Shown here in pieces: positions 8,109-16,889 of a stretch of 30,877 nt of DNA (position 1 is the stretch's first letter; each line of letters begins with the position of its first letter). Made by a program: the position numbers and the translations under genes. The stretch covers positions 1 to 30,877 of the IMG/VR virus record IMGVR_UViG_3300020057_000115; one strand, 5' to 3'. This DNA comes from a virus. The notes beneath the pieces are model-generated. The model had not been told where the DNA came from, did not search any database, and was given only the letters and a program-made list of their open reading frames with translations.

Positions 8109-8506
8109 GCCGACCCACCCCTGTACAGATTCAATGGGATGGACTCCCGCAAATGGATGCCAAGTTATTGGCGTATTTGGGCAAGGCACAAGAGGCACTT
8201 ACCGCGATTGCCAAATATTGGGAGCCGCATTTGGAAAACTACGCCAAAGAAAATGCCCCCTGGACAGACCGCACCGCCAATGCGAGACAATCGCTACGGG
8301 CGTATATCGGGACGGATGCACCTGCGGGGTATCCGTCATCACAACAACTGGCGAAAGATGTGGTGGAATTGTTCTTGTCACACGGGAGATACTACGGGAT
8401 TTTTCTGGAGACCCGTTGGCAAGGACGCTACGCCATCATCTATCCAACCCTGGAAGCGCATCTGCCCGAAATTAAACGGATGATTCAAGAGGTATTCGGG
8501 GTATGA
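8105..8506 (+). CDS. HK97 gp10-like neck/tail completion protein
   Basis: A 133-residue protein with the HK97 gp10 pattern: NAPWTDRTANARQSL (about 54-68), then GRYYGIFLETRW (98-109) and RYAIIYPTLEAHLPEIKRMI (112-131). Members act at the head-tail joint or in tail completion of siphoviruses. It overlaps both neighbours by ATGA and has GGAGG about 8 bases upstream of its ATG. The motif order is clear, which makes this one of the safest calls among the neck genes. Confidence 0.82.
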   Translation: MSRPTPVQIQWDGLPQMDAKLLAYLGKAQEALTAIAKYWEPHLENYAKENAPWTDRTANARQSLRAYIGTDAPAGYPSSQQLAKDVVELFLSHGRYYGIFLETRWQGRYAIIYPTLEAHLPEIKRMIQEVFGV

Positions 8507-8943
8507 GCTGGCAGACTGACCTCATCACCACCCTCACCAGCGATTCTGCCCTATCTGCCCTCCTGACAGGGGGCTGGTCGGATGCCGAATCGTTGCCCAA
8601 ACAGGGCATGAGCATGAGCAACGCCCCCAAGACACCAGACGGGGTGAGTATTGCCCCCTTCGGTGTAATTCGCAGACGGGGGATGAACGATGAGGGCATC
8701 CGCGACTTGAACGCTGAGCGCGGAAGCATCGAGTTTTACATCTATGCAGATAGGGGGTATGCCACCATTGAGGGGGCTATATTCCGTCTGAAGGCGCTAC
8801 TGAATGAGAAACTCTTTGTGAGTAGCGATGTGTCACTGGCATATTTGCGGTTTACGTTTGTGAGCGGGGAACTCATGGCGGATGAACTGGCATACGCGCC
8901 ATTCAAATTTGTTCGCTTTAACCTTATTGTCAGGAGAAAATGA
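8503..8943 (+). CDS. tail terminator protein
   Basis: A 146-residue protein directly before the tail tube gene, the usual place of the tail terminator (lambda gpU/SPP1 gp17 type), which caps the growing tube and joins it to the head. It has a helical start (WQTDLITTLTSDSALSALLTGG), a middle beta segment (RGSIEFYIYADRG) and a long helix (YATIEGAIFRLKALLNEKL) before closing strands, which is the general alpha/beta layout of that family. No single diagnostic motif is visible; the call rests on order and fold pattern. It overlaps the gp10-like stop by ATGA. Confidence 0.6.
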   Translation: MSWQTDLITTLTSDSALSALLTGGWSDAESLPKQGMSMSNAPKTPDGVSIAPFGVIRRRGMNDEGIRDLNAERGSIEFYIYADRGYATIEGAIFRLKALLNEKLFVSSDVSLAYLRFTFVSGELMADELAYAPFKFVRFNLIVRRK

Positions 8944-8944
8944 C

Positions 8945-9535
8945 ATGCCAAATCCAGCGCATATTTACCCATTTACTTTGCAATCCATCTTGATTGCATC
9001 CTTTGATATCACCGCCGACACCTACGGATCCCCGTATGACCTCGACGCTGACCAGATTTTGGAATTTGACCCACAATCCGATACCGACATGATGCGGGAT
9101 AGCGGGTCGGTAACGCGCCTGCTGACCGTGATGACGCACGCCAATTTCACCATCACGCAAGGCGGTATTGACTTCCTCGCGTTGGGGGTTATGACCAACG
9201 GTGTGAGCGGTCAATCGTATTTTGAACCCGAAGCAGGCAAAACAGGCTTGCGCTATTTTGGTGTGTTGGGTGTTGCCTCGCTGGATAACGACGGGGTGAT
9301 TGTGGGCGGGTTGCGTGCCTGCAAACTGGATACCCCCCCCATGATGAAATTCGATGGGCAAGCTAACAAGTTTGCGGTATCTGACATGAAGGGCAAATCC
9401 ATCGCCGTCACCGCGAGTAGTGTGAATCGGATTTACCGCTTCAGACGCTATGCCAGTCTCGCCGCATGGGAAGCCGCCAAACCGACAGATGGCACGACCT
9501 TTGGCACCTGGCTCAAAGCTGTGAACGGAGCGTGA
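8945..9535 (+). CDS. major tail tube protein
   Basis: A 196-residue beta-rich protein between terminator and tail chaperone genes, where the tail tube subunit lies in siphoviruses. Repeated amphipathic strands (LILIASFDIT, FTITQGG, GLRYFGVLGV, VIVGGLRACKLD, MKGKSIAVTASS) and a late helix plus hydrophilic end fit tube proteins such as lambda gpV/SPP1 gp17.1. GTCAGGAG about 9 bases upstream of ATG 8945 supports this start rather than one further upstream, which would overlap the terminator gene. It polymerises as stacked hexamers around the tape measure. Confidence 0.75.
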   Translation: MPNPAHIYPFTLQSILIASFDITADTYGSPYDLDADQILEFDPQSDTDMMRDSGSVTRLLTVMTHANFTITQGGIDFLALGVMTNGVSGQSYFEPEAGKTGLRYFGVLGVASLDNDGVIVGGLRACKLDTPPMMKFDGQANKFAVSDMKGKSIAVTASSVNRIYRFRRYASLAAWEAAKPTDGTTFGTWLKAVNGA

Positions 9536-9538
9536 TAG

Positions 9539-10012
9539 ATGTCTGTTTTAGACGCAAAATCATTCAATAAGCCCGTAGAAGTGGAACTGCCTTCGATGCG
9601 CGGGTCGGGGGATGTGGTACTGCTCAGATTGCCAGATATGTTGTCGCTGGTAGACAGCAAGGGTGAGGTGACAGACCCGCTCACCAATCTGCTAGTGGCT
9701 AGTCTGAACGGAAATGGAGGCAGTAACGCAAGCAAACTGGAATATACCCCAGAGAATCTGCCGACCTTTTCCGCCATGCTGGATCGCATTTGTGTGGCGA
9801 CTTTAGTTTCGCCCAAACTGACACTGGATACCCATGGGGATGATGAGCATTTGCCCGCACGGTATGTGTCGTTCAATGACAAGGTATTCATCATGCAGTG
9901 GGCGATGGGTGGCGGGGCGTTCCAATCTGCCGAGCGATTTCGTCCTCAACCGAGTGACGATGTGGAAATTGTACCAGAGGGCGAAGGAATTCTCCCTGAA
10001 CCCGTCGGATGA
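9539..10012 (+). CDS. tail assembly chaperone, first frame (gpG-like)
   Basis: A 157-residue acidic protein directly after the tail tube and before the tape measure gene, the classic position of the G/GT chaperone pair that coats the tape measure during tail assembly. The segment YVSFNDKVFIMQWAMGG (about 109-125) resembles the conserved C-terminal region of such chaperones. The frame ends in a Pro/Glu/Asp-rich tail (to PVG). A second open frame overlaps its 3' end and runs on to 10214, as in known frameshifted pairs. Start ATG 9539 follows the tube stop after only three bases. Confidence 0.72.
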   Translation: MSVLDAKSFNKPVEVELPSMRGSGDVVLLRLPDMLSLVDSKGEVTDPLTNLLVASLNGNGGSNASKLEYTPENLPTFSAMLDRICVATLVSPKLTLDTHGDDEHLPARYVSFNDKVFIMQWAMGGGAFQSAERFRPQPSDDVEIVPEGEGILPEPVG

Positions 10013-10214
10013 AATGGGCATTGAGGGGGCATGGTTGCGGTGGATGTTCACCAATGCCGTGCATACCTTCGGCACATGGATGGAAAACAAGCTGAATGAA
10101 CGGGGTAGGGACGGCAAACCGTTGCACCGCATCGAACGGTTGCTGGACATCCCGATAACACCCAAGCAATTACACCTCTCCCAATTTCGGGAGATGGGAC
10201 TCGAAGAAGCGTAG
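9960..10214 (+). CDS. tail assembly chaperone, second frame (T-like extension)
   Basis: This frame encodes a convincing helical peptide (MWKLYQRAKEF, then IEGAWLRWMFTNAVHTF and a basic C-terminal half) overlapping the end of the first chaperone. Its phase relative to the first frame requires +1 or -2, not the common -1. Candidate slip sites are TTT-C at 9938-9941 (Phe tRNA moving from TTT to TTC, joining at GTC 9942) and CCC-G near 10001. It could instead be started alone: from ATG 9960 (weak ribosome binding site), or ATG 10014 by reinitiation just after the first frame's TGA (10010-10012). The frame is open upstream of 9960, so 9960 is a nominal start. Product role is inferred from position. 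Confidence 0.6.
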   Translation: MWKLYQRAKEFSLNPSDEMGIEGAWLRWMFTNAVHTFGTWMENKLNERGRDGKPLHRIERLLDIPITPKQLHLSQFREMGLEEA

Positions 10215-10220
10215 GATGAC

Positions 10221-13001
10221 ATGGGCGGATACGATTTAGGCAATGTGTACGGCAGAATCACCCTAGATGCCTCTGGTATAGCCAGTGGTGTTAATTCTGC
10301 GCGTCAGTCGCTCCAGAGTGGGTTTTCCAATATGGGGCAAAGCCTACAATCTTTTGGCGACCAGATTACAGGGGTTGGCGCACGGATTACCGCCCTCACC
10401 GCGCCTTTCGTCGCCTTTTCTGCCAGTGGGCTGAGCGTCGCCTCCGACTTTGAAGTGCTGATGAAGCAAATTGAGTCCTTCGGCGGGGTGGCGGGCGAGG
10501 AGCTGGAAGCTGTCCGTCAGTATGCCATGCAGATGGGGGCAGACACCCAATTCTCTGCCCAAGATGCGGGTGGGGCATTGCTGGATTTGCTCAAGAGTGG
10601 GATGGAGTTGGAAGCGGCGATGGCAACATTGCCCGATGTGTTGAACCTTGCCGCGGTGGGGGGGATGTCACTGTCACAGGCGGCGGGTATCGCCTCTGGT
10701 AGCATGGCGATGTTCCAGTTGGATGCGACCCAAGCGAGTCAAACGGTGGATGCGCTGGCACAAGCGGCGAATGCGAGTCGGGCAGATGTGGCAGATTTAG
10801 GGCTGGCACTCGGTAATGTGGGACCGATCGCCAACACCTTTGGGCTAGATGTCGAGGAAACTGCGGCGATATTGGCGGTGTTCTCTAACAATAGCATAGA
10901 GGGAGCAGAGGCAGGGACCCAGCTCAAATCTATGTTGCTGAACCTGTCGCGTCCCACCGAAGAGGTGCAACAAGCCTATGACGCGCTGGGTGTCAGTTTG
11001 TATGATGCACAGGGCAATGTGCGTGATTTTAACACGTTCATCGTCGACTTAGATAGCGCCTTAGACGCGCTTCCCGTCCAACAACAAAATGAGATGATGC
11101 AACGTTTGGGCGGGAGCTATGGCATTTTAGGTTTAACGGCTTTGCGTGCCAGTGGCGGGATTGGTGACATGCTAACCACGATGGGCGAAGCACCCGAAGC
11201 AGGCGCATTGGCAGAGGGGTTTATGAACACCTTTGCGGGCAGGGTGGACTCTCTGCGGGGCAGTTTTGAAACGTTCCAAATCGAAGCCCTCACGCCCTTC
11301 ATGACCAATATTGCGGGTCCGTTTGTTGCTCGTCTCACGGAGATGGTCAATTCGGTGACGGCATGGGCGGCAGAAAACCCAGCATTGACCACCACCATCA
11401 TGCAAATTGGGGGGGCTTTGGTGGTGGCGGGTCCTGCACTCATGGCGTTGGGAGTGGCGATTAGCACCGTTGCGCCTATTTTGGGATTGCTGGTATCCCC
11501 AATAGTGCTGATAGCAGGGGCGGGGTTGGCATTGGCGCATGTGTTTGGCATTGATTTGCGCCAAGCCTTCACCGATGTTATCGAAACGGTGCTACCCGTA
11601 TTGGACAATTTGCGCGTGTGGTTTGTTGAAGATGCGATGCCTGCTATTGTGGATTTTATCCAGACAACCGTTGTGCCGACACTCCGCAGAATCGGGGCGG
11701 TCATTGGCGAGGTGTGGATGCGGGTCGCGCCTGTATTGGGTCAATTATATGAATGGTTTGTGACCACGGCACTCCCCGCGATTGCCAATATCATACAAAC
11801 GGTGTTTATCCCGATTATCCTAGATATCGGTCGGCGGATTGGCGAAATATGGGCGGTTATTTCGCCTGTGCTGGTACAACTGTATGAGTGGTTTGTGACC
11901 ACGGCACTCCCCGCGATTTCAAACGCCATCCAGACCATTTTTATCCCTGCGATTGAATTTATCGCCACCGTGTTCAAAGAGATTTATGAGACGGTTGCCC
12001 CGATTCTGAGTTTTCTCATCGAGTGGTTTGTCACCCAAGCTGTGCCACTTATCGCGGGATTGATTAATGATGTGATTATCCCCGCAGTAGGGGCATTTAT
12101 AGACGTGTTGGGGGCAATCTGGAGTGTGGTCGGTCCGGTGTTGCAATCGCTCGTGGATTGGTTTCAGGCTACGGGCTGGCCGGCTATTCAGGGATTCATT
12201 GAAAATATTATCACCCCGGTCATTGGGATTTTTGTCGAATTATTGAAAGGGATTTGGACACTGGTTGAGCCTGTGCTGGGGTTGCTGGTGGCGTTCTGGC
12301 GCGATGCGATAGGTCCCGCTGTGCAAGCGGGGTTAGATGTCGTGACTCCGATTATTAATGGATTAGTGGCTATCATGAGTGGCATTTGGGAATCGGCTCG
12401 TCCTTTTCTGGAAGCCTTGCGCGATGGGATTGGCGGGATATTCATCTTTATTCGGGATAACATCATTCAACCCGTCATCAATGCCATTATGAGCATCCCG
12501 AATGCTGTCCGAGAAGCCAAAGCCGCCTTAGACCTTTTCAATGGGCAAGCGGAAATCGTCAACAACGCCCGCACAGCCGTGACCAATTCAGGGGCAACCT
12601 GGGATCAGGTCAACGCCCAGTCGCGGGGGGCAATCTCGGCGCAAATAGGCGGGGGCTGGGCGGCTGACCTAATAGGGGGATTGTTTGCGCCGATCATCAC
12701 CAATAACGCCATGACCCCACCCTCCAGAGACATCGGCGGGGAAGGGATGGCGATGTTGCCCTATCTAATCGGCAAACAGCAAGAGGACAACGAGATTTTT
12801 GTCCCGCGTAGCAGTGGGCAGTTCATCCCGAATTTCATGGATAAGTTAGACGGATTCATGGCGGTCATGGATGGTCAGACACAATCCCAATCCCCGTTGG
12901 TGGGGCAGGTGGTTATCCATGCCAACAACGCCGAAGGGGGTAAGGCGGCGGGGGATGCCTTTGTCGCCCGACTTGACCAGTATATGCGTGCGAAAGGCTA
13001 A
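10221..13001 (+). CDS. tape measure protein
   Basis: A 926-residue protein, the longest of the left arm, placed after the chaperones. Residues about 70-370 match the tail tape measure (TP901/PhageMin_Tail) type: SDFEVLMKQIESFGG near 75, many Ala/Gly/Gln-rich helices and RVDSLRGSFETFQIEALTPF (about 339-358). Residues about 385-445 form long hydrophobic stretches that may insert into the host membrane at infection. Residues 464-733 are six 45-residue repeats. By the general rule of about 1.5 angstrom per residue, it predicts a tail near 140 nm. No lytic transglycosylase or peptidase motif is seen. ATG 10221 follows the chaperone frame by six bases. Confidence 0.92.
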   Translation: MGGYDLGNVYGRITLDASGIASGVNSARQSLQSGFSNMGQSLQSFGDQITGVGARITALTAPFVAFSASGLSVASDFEVLMKQIESFGGVAGEELEAVRQYAMQMGADTQFSAQDAGGALLDLLKSGMELEAAMATLPDVLNLAAVGGMSLSQAAGIASGSMAMFQLDATQASQTVDALAQAANASRADVADLGLALGNVGPIANTFGLDVEETAAILAVFSNNSIEGAEAGTQLKSMLLNLSRPTEEVQQAYDALGVSLYDAQGNVRDFNTFIVDLDSALDALPVQQQNEMMQRLGGSYGILGLTALRASGGIGDMLTTMGEAPEAGALAEGFMNTFAGRVDSLRGSFETFQIEALTPFMTNIAGPFVARLTEMVNSVTAWAAENPALTTTIMQIGGALVVAGPALMALGVAISTVAPILGLLVSPIVLIAGAGLALAHVFGIDLRQAFTDVIETVLPVLDNLRVWFVEDAMPAIVDFIQTTVVPTLRRIGAVIGEVWMRVAPVLGQLYEWFVTTALPAIANIIQTVFIPIILDIGRRIGEIWAVISPVLVQLYEWFVTTALPAISNAIQTIFIPAIEFIATVFKEIYETVAPILSFLIEWFVTQAVPLIAGLINDVIIPAVGAFIDVLGAIWSVVGPVLQSLVDWFQATGWPAIQGFIENIITPVIGIFVELLKGIWTLVEPVLGLLVAFWRDAIGPAVQAGLDVVTPIINGLVAIMSGIWESARPFLEALRDGIGGIFIFIRDNIIQPVINAIMSIPNAVREAKAALDLFNGQAEIVNNARTAVTNSGATWDQVNAQSRGAISAQIGGGWAADLIGGLFAPIITNNAMTPPSRDIGGEGMAMLPYLIGKQQEDNEIFVPRSSGQFIPNFMDKLDGFMAVMDGQTQSQSPLVGQVVIHANNAEGGKAAGDAFVARLDQYMRAKG
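11610..12419 (+). repeat. six 135-bp (45-residue) tandem repeats in the tape measure gene
   Basis: Units begin near 11610, 11745, 11880, 12015, 12150 and 12285. The protein pattern is (L)xxWFxxxxxPAIxxxI...IxP...IxxI...W..V.PVL. Most copies have diverged, but units 2 and 3 still share 29 identical bases (11755-11783 and 11890-11918), a sign of recent duplication. Copy number would set tail length in steps of about 7 nm. Confidence 0.88.
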
Positions 13002-13006
13002 CCGAT

Positions 13007-13873
13007 ATGACAGGTACACACATCACGAAATTCCACACCTATGTGTTCCGCTATGAACAGGATTACCGCGATAACTTCGCCGATGTATTGGCGCGTACCT
13101 CGCGGGTGGTGGGAGTCAGTGGCGGGGTGGATGAATTTGGCAGGGGCATGGCACTCGCGGAAGTGGGCAACGTGCAAGTGGGATTCTTCCTTATAGCAGA
13201 GACACGCGAGGGCATGACACCCCTACGTGATGAATTGAAAAAACTCCTGTCGTTGGGGGTCAAGAAACTCTGGATGCAACCCGCTGACCCCATTGCTAAA
13301 CCGCGTTGGACATGGGCAAGGGTGAATAACATCAACATCCCAGAACGGCGCGACAAGCACACCGACTTGTGGCAGAAAATAACCCTTTCATTCCAATGCA
13401 GTGACCCGCGCTGGTATTCGCACCCCACCGCATGGCTACTCGACAGTGGTTTTGTGCTAGACGCGGCACTCACGCTAGGGGGGTATCGGGCGAGTAGTGC
13501 GAGTATCAACAACAATAGCACTCTGGCTGTGACCAACAACGGCTCAACTGTTACACCCCTGTATCTGCGCTTTGATGCGGGGAGCAATGCCGTCACCAAT
13601 TTGCGCGTGTCGCTCCGAGATAGTGCCGATGTGGAAATAGGGCGCTGGCAATTTGTCGCTACGCTCAGCGCAGGGCAGATATTAGAAGTGGATAGCACAT
13701 CGCTTTCTGTCACTGTGACCGATACCGCCACCAACGGACGCTACGCTGTTTTTAATCCCCTGAAGGGCAATGGCTTTCTGGAACTGCCTTCGGGGACGAA
13801 CACCCTTGTTTTCAATGGCACATTCACGGGCAATGTGACCGTGTTTGCCGATTATTTAGACGCATGGAGATAA
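13007..13873 (+). CDS. distal tail protein (Dit-like)
   Basis: A 288-residue protein directly after the tape measure gene, the usual position of Dit, which forms the hexameric ring joining tail tube to tip. The N-terminal 140 residues (ending in DLWQKITLSFQCSDPRWYSHPTAW, about 118-141) match the Dit N-terminal layout, where a beta core ends in a LxFxxxDP(R/L)xY-like segment. The rest (about 165-288) is a Ser/Thr/Asn-rich beta domain, probably the galectin-like C-terminal domain. Five bases separate it from the tape measure stop. Confidence 0.75.
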   Translation: MTGTHITKFHTYVFRYEQDYRDNFADVLARTSRVVGVSGGVDEFGRGMALAEVGNVQVGFFLIAETREGMTPLRDELKKLLSLGVKKLWMQPADPIAKPRWTWARVNNINIPERRDKHTDLWQKITLSFQCSDPRWYSHPTAWLLDSGFVLDAALTLGGYRASSASINNNSTLAVTNNGSTVTPLYLRFDAGSNAVTNLRVSLRDSADVEIGRWQFVATLSAGQILEVDSTSLSVTVTDTATNGRYAVFNPLKGNGFLELPSGTNTLVFNGTFTGNVTVFADYLDAWR

Positions 13874-13877
13874 TCTT

Positions 13878-15002
13878 ATGACCACTAATCATCATACCGC
13901 GATCGCTAATGGCGCTCCCGCCAATGCCAGCACGTTTAACACCCCTCTGGGGCAATTGGATAGCGCTATTGACACCGCTACAACCACCGCCAATACTGCT
14001 AATTCCAGCGCCAATGCCAGCGCCAGTAATTTGAGCAACCTCATAGCAGGGGCGAGTGGCTTCACCCAATTATCTTTATCCACCAGCCCCACCCTCACGA
14101 TTAGCAGTGGGGCAATCACCGTCACGCGCAGTCGGCATTTGGTGGATACCGAAGCCGCCGCCAGTTATGACGACCTCGACACGATTAACGGCGGGGTGGC
14201 GGGGGATGTGCTGGTGTTGGAAGCGGTCACAGCCGCCCGCGTGGTGGTGGTGAAAAATGGGACGGGGAACATCTTCCTCAATGGGATGGATGTGTTTTTG
14301 GATGATGAGCGCAAGGCGTTGACCCTGCTGTTTGATGGTACGCAGTGGGTGCTAATTGGCAACCCGCCCCAACGGATAAACCGCCGTCAGATGCAAATCG
14401 TGTTCAATGAGGCGACCAATCTGCCTATTGGACATGGGGCTGTGTCTGTATTTGGGACCCCCACCCGTCTTGCCGAGAGCGATGGTGTCTATACGGTATA
14501 TACCAGTCCCGCCACGACTGCTAATAATGGGGGGGTGCAAGTGGCGGCATTTACCTTATACCAAGCACGCCACCATCCCAGCATGACCATCTGGTTGCGG
14601 ACAGGCGCAACCCTCGCGGCATTGCGGTGGTTTGTGGGGCTGACCAGTGGGGGACCGCTTGGTAGTGACACCCTCGCCGCAGCTGGTGTTTCGGGTGTTG
14701 CGTTTCGCTATTCTACGGTAGTGGGGGATGTGGGCTGGCGACCAGTCACATCCGACGGCACAAACTCCACTATTCACGCCCAATTGGGAGGCAATATAGC
14801 CATTAATACCGCTTACAAATTGCAGGTATCGATCGTCAACGGGGTGGCGTATTTTGTTCTGAACGACACATCTTATTTTTCGTCCGCCCTCACCATGCCA
14901 GCTTCCACCACGGATTTGGGCTGGTCAGCACAGCTTCAAACCCAAGCGAATGTGGCGAAAGCAGTAGGCTATCGCCGTATTTTATTGGAGACTGACGTAT
15001 GA
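13878..15002 (+). CDS. tail tip/fibre-like beta-rich protein, unknown
   Basis: A 374-residue protein set between Dit and hub genes. It opens with a low-complexity Ala/Asn/Ser/Thr stretch (residues about 20-50) predicted to be a trimeric helical stalk, followed by Gly-rich beta strands. The second half (about 180-370) is a concanavalin-like beta domain by pattern: repeated AFTLYQ-, MTIWLR- and LRWFVGL-type strands and a typical YKLQVSIVNGVAYFVLND near 310. Such domains often bind carbohydrates, which would suit a receptor-binding tip protein (inference). Its ribosome binding site is GGAGA before ATG 13878; its stop overlaps the hub start (ATGA). Confidence 0.55.
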   Translation: MTTNHHTAIANGAPANASTFNTPLGQLDSAIDTATTTANTANSSANASASNLSNLIAGASGFTQLSLSTSPTLTISSGAITVTRSRHLVDTEAAASYDDLDTINGGVAGDVLVLEAVTAARVVVVKNGTGNIFLNGMDVFLDDERKALTLLFDGTQWVLIGNPPQRINRRQMQIVFNEATNLPIGHGAVSVFGTPTRLAESDGVYTVYTSPATTANNGGVQVAAFTLYQARHHPSMTIWLRTGATLAALRWFVGLTSGGPLGSDTLAAAGVSGVAFRYSTVVGDVGWRPVTSDGTNSTIHAQLGGNIAINTAYKLQVSIVNGVAYFVLNDTSYFSSALTMPASTTDLGWSAQLQTQANVAKAVGYRRILLETDV

Positions 15003-16774
15003 AGCTGTGGCTAGATGTGTGTGATACGCATTGGGTAAAGACAGGGTCGGGTCCCATCGCGGTGCAATCCGTCACGGTTGACCGTCTGCTCGATGGGGCA
15101 GGTGGGCTGAGTATTGACTGTGTGGCAACCGATGAGCGCACGCTGGCAGAATTAACGCTTGAGAAGCGGATGAAGGTCTATGTGAGTGATGACTCTGGCA
15201 CGCGCATGATTGCCAAAGGGGTGGTACGCCGCCGCGATAAGGGATTCACCAGTGGCGGATTAAGCCTATCCGTCTCGGGTCCAGATTCGCTGGATGACCT
15301 CAAACGCTACTCGGTATTGCTCAATAGGCAATATGTCCAATTGCCACGTAATGAGGTGTTTGCTTCACTGGCGGGATTGGCTGGCTGGACGGTGCAGGCG
15401 GACAGTACAACCCAATTGCTCACGGCTCGTTTTGATGGTGTATCCGTATTATCTGCCTTGCAGAAGATTTGTGACCAGAACGGACTGCACCTGCGCGAGG
15501 CACTCACTGAGAATAGTGTCATTGAAATGGGGTCATTTGGGACGGATTGTGGCGTGGTGGCAGTGAGTGGGGATAGCCTGCCTACAGGGGTGTATGCCAA
15601 TACCGACATTGCCATCATTGAGAGTATCCAGAAGAGTGAGGATACCGAAGCGATTGCCAATTGGCTTATCCCGATTGGGGCAGGCGAGGGGGAAGCGGCA
15701 CTCACCCTGAAAAATGCTACCCGTGCGGAGGTTAAGACCATGACGGGTGCGGACGGGCGGGTGCTGTATTACATGACGGATGATGCCAGTATTGCCACCT
15801 ATGGCGTGATTCAACGGGCAGGCACATTCAAAGATATCGCCCCTCTGAGCAATTCGACGCTCTCTAAGCAGATTGCGTCGAACTCCTTGTATGATGCCGC
15901 CAAAGCGTGGCTCGACCGCAATAGCGTGGGGCAGGTGGTGTATTCGCTGTCGCTGAAAAAAGTGAGCCAGGTCATTCGTCCGGGCGACAAAATCCGTGTG
16001 ACCTATGTCGGCGATGTTGAAACCCGCGAGGGCAAGATTCTCCAATTGGAGAAAGTCGACGGGCTATTCTGGGTGACACAAGTTAGCGAAGCATACACGC
16101 CAGATGGCATGACCATGACCTTGCAAGTGAGCAATGTTGACCAAGTAGCGATGGATTCCGCCAAGACCATCATCGGGGCGTTGGAGGGGATGCGCGTGCA
16201 GAATCTGAAACCAGCCACGTTCCCCTCTACATGGACATGGAACGGATTCGATTTTATTCATCGCCGTGATTTTGCTAATATCGTGTCTGCTAATAATAAG
16301 GATGCGGTATTTCCTTTACGGATCGATGACAGCATCACCGAAATTGTGCGGGTCAAATTTCAATTCAAAACCGAACCGCTCTATACCCTAACCCCTGTTT
16401 TCGATGGGGTGGTTTTGCCTAACCCGACTTTTGCGATGCGTTTAATTGGCTTTGAATATGGGGTATTAATAGGCAATAATTACCCGCGAGGCTTGAGGAT
16501 GTACATTAATGATGTGGATGTGACGGCGAAATACGGGGGACCGTGGAATCCCGCGCCAACCAATGCCGCGGTGGATGTGACGCTGGACATCACCGACGAC
16601 ATTGTGTTTGCCTCTGGGGGTATCTATAGAGAACATATCATCTTATTCAGAGCCGAGTATACCTTCTCTCAAACAGGTGTCTATCTACCAGCACTCTCTG
16701 ACCCTAGCTCGCATGGTATTGTTAAGGCAAACATAAACGTTATTGCCATTAGCCAAGCGATTTTACCCTTCTGA
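14999..16774 (+). CDS. tail hub / tail-associated protein (ReqiPepy6 Gp37-like)
   Basis: A 591-residue protein after Dit. Residues about 1-370 follow the gp27/Tal hub pattern: a strand-rich start, repeated hub segments, RNEVFASLAGLAGW near 117, ICDQNGLHLRE near 157, and KAWLDRNSVGQVVYSLSLKKVSQVIRPGDKIRVTY (about 301-335), typical of Gp37-like siphovirus hub proteins. A separate C-terminal beta domain starts near residue 408 (WTWNGFDFIHRRDF) and runs to the end; it may be an added adhesion module. No peptidase motif is visible. It forms the trimeric cone below the Dit ring (family knowledge). It is the last gene of the main virion operon. Confidence 0.68.
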   Translation: MKLWLDVCDTHWVKTGSGPIAVQSVTVDRLLDGAGGLSIDCVATDERTLAELTLEKRMKVYVSDDSGTRMIAKGVVRRRDKGFTSGGLSLSVSGPDSLDDLKRYSVLLNRQYVQLPRNEVFASLAGLAGWTVQADSTTQLLTARFDGVSVLSALQKICDQNGLHLREALTENSVIEMGSFGTDCGVVAVSGDSLPTGVYANTDIAIIESIQKSEDTEAIANWLIPIGAGEGEAALTLKNATRAEVKTMTGADGRVLYYMTDDASIATYGVIQRAGTFKDIAPLSNSTLSKQIASNSLYDAAKAWLDRNSVGQVVYSLSLKKVSQVIRPGDKIRVTYVGDVETREGKILQLEKVDGLFWVTQVSEAYTPDGMTMTLQVSNVDQVAMDSAKTIIGALEGMRVQNLKPATFPSTWTWNGFDFIHRRDFANIVSANNKDAVFPLRIDDSITEIVRVKFQFKTEPLYTLTPVFDGVVLPNPTFAMRLIGFEYGVLIGNNYPRGLRMYINDVDVTAKYGGPWNPAPTNAAVDVTLDITDDIVFASGGIYREHIILFRAEYTFSQTGVYLPALSDPSSHGIVKANINVIAISQAILPF

Positions 16775-16826
16775 ACAGGTGTTGCATGAAGGGATGTTAG
16801 AGTATTGTTAATAATGGTCTGATGTA

Positions 16827-16855
16827 TTGGTAATGGGTATTAGTTGTGATACAAT
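16827..16855 (+). promoter_or_regulatory. sigma70-like promoter for the membrane-protein pair
   Basis: TTGGTA (16827-16832), a 17-base spacer and TACAAT (16850-16855) in the 115-base gap after the hub gene. Transcription would start near 16862, about 28 bases before ATG 16890. This gives the two membrane genes control apart from the virion operon, common for lysis genes. I see no terminator between the hub stop and this promoter. Confidence 0.55.
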
Positions 16856-16889
16856 ATAGAACAAGCGTTTTGTTAGGATGAGGAGCAGT

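Noticed and set aside
8882-8944. Earlier start for the tail tube protein
   Set aside because: Overlaps the terminator gene; the Shine-Dalgarno sequence points to ATG 8945.
11610-12419. Regular repeats considered as a CRISPR array
   Set aside because: Units are coding, 135 bp, in frame with the tape measure, and only partly identical.
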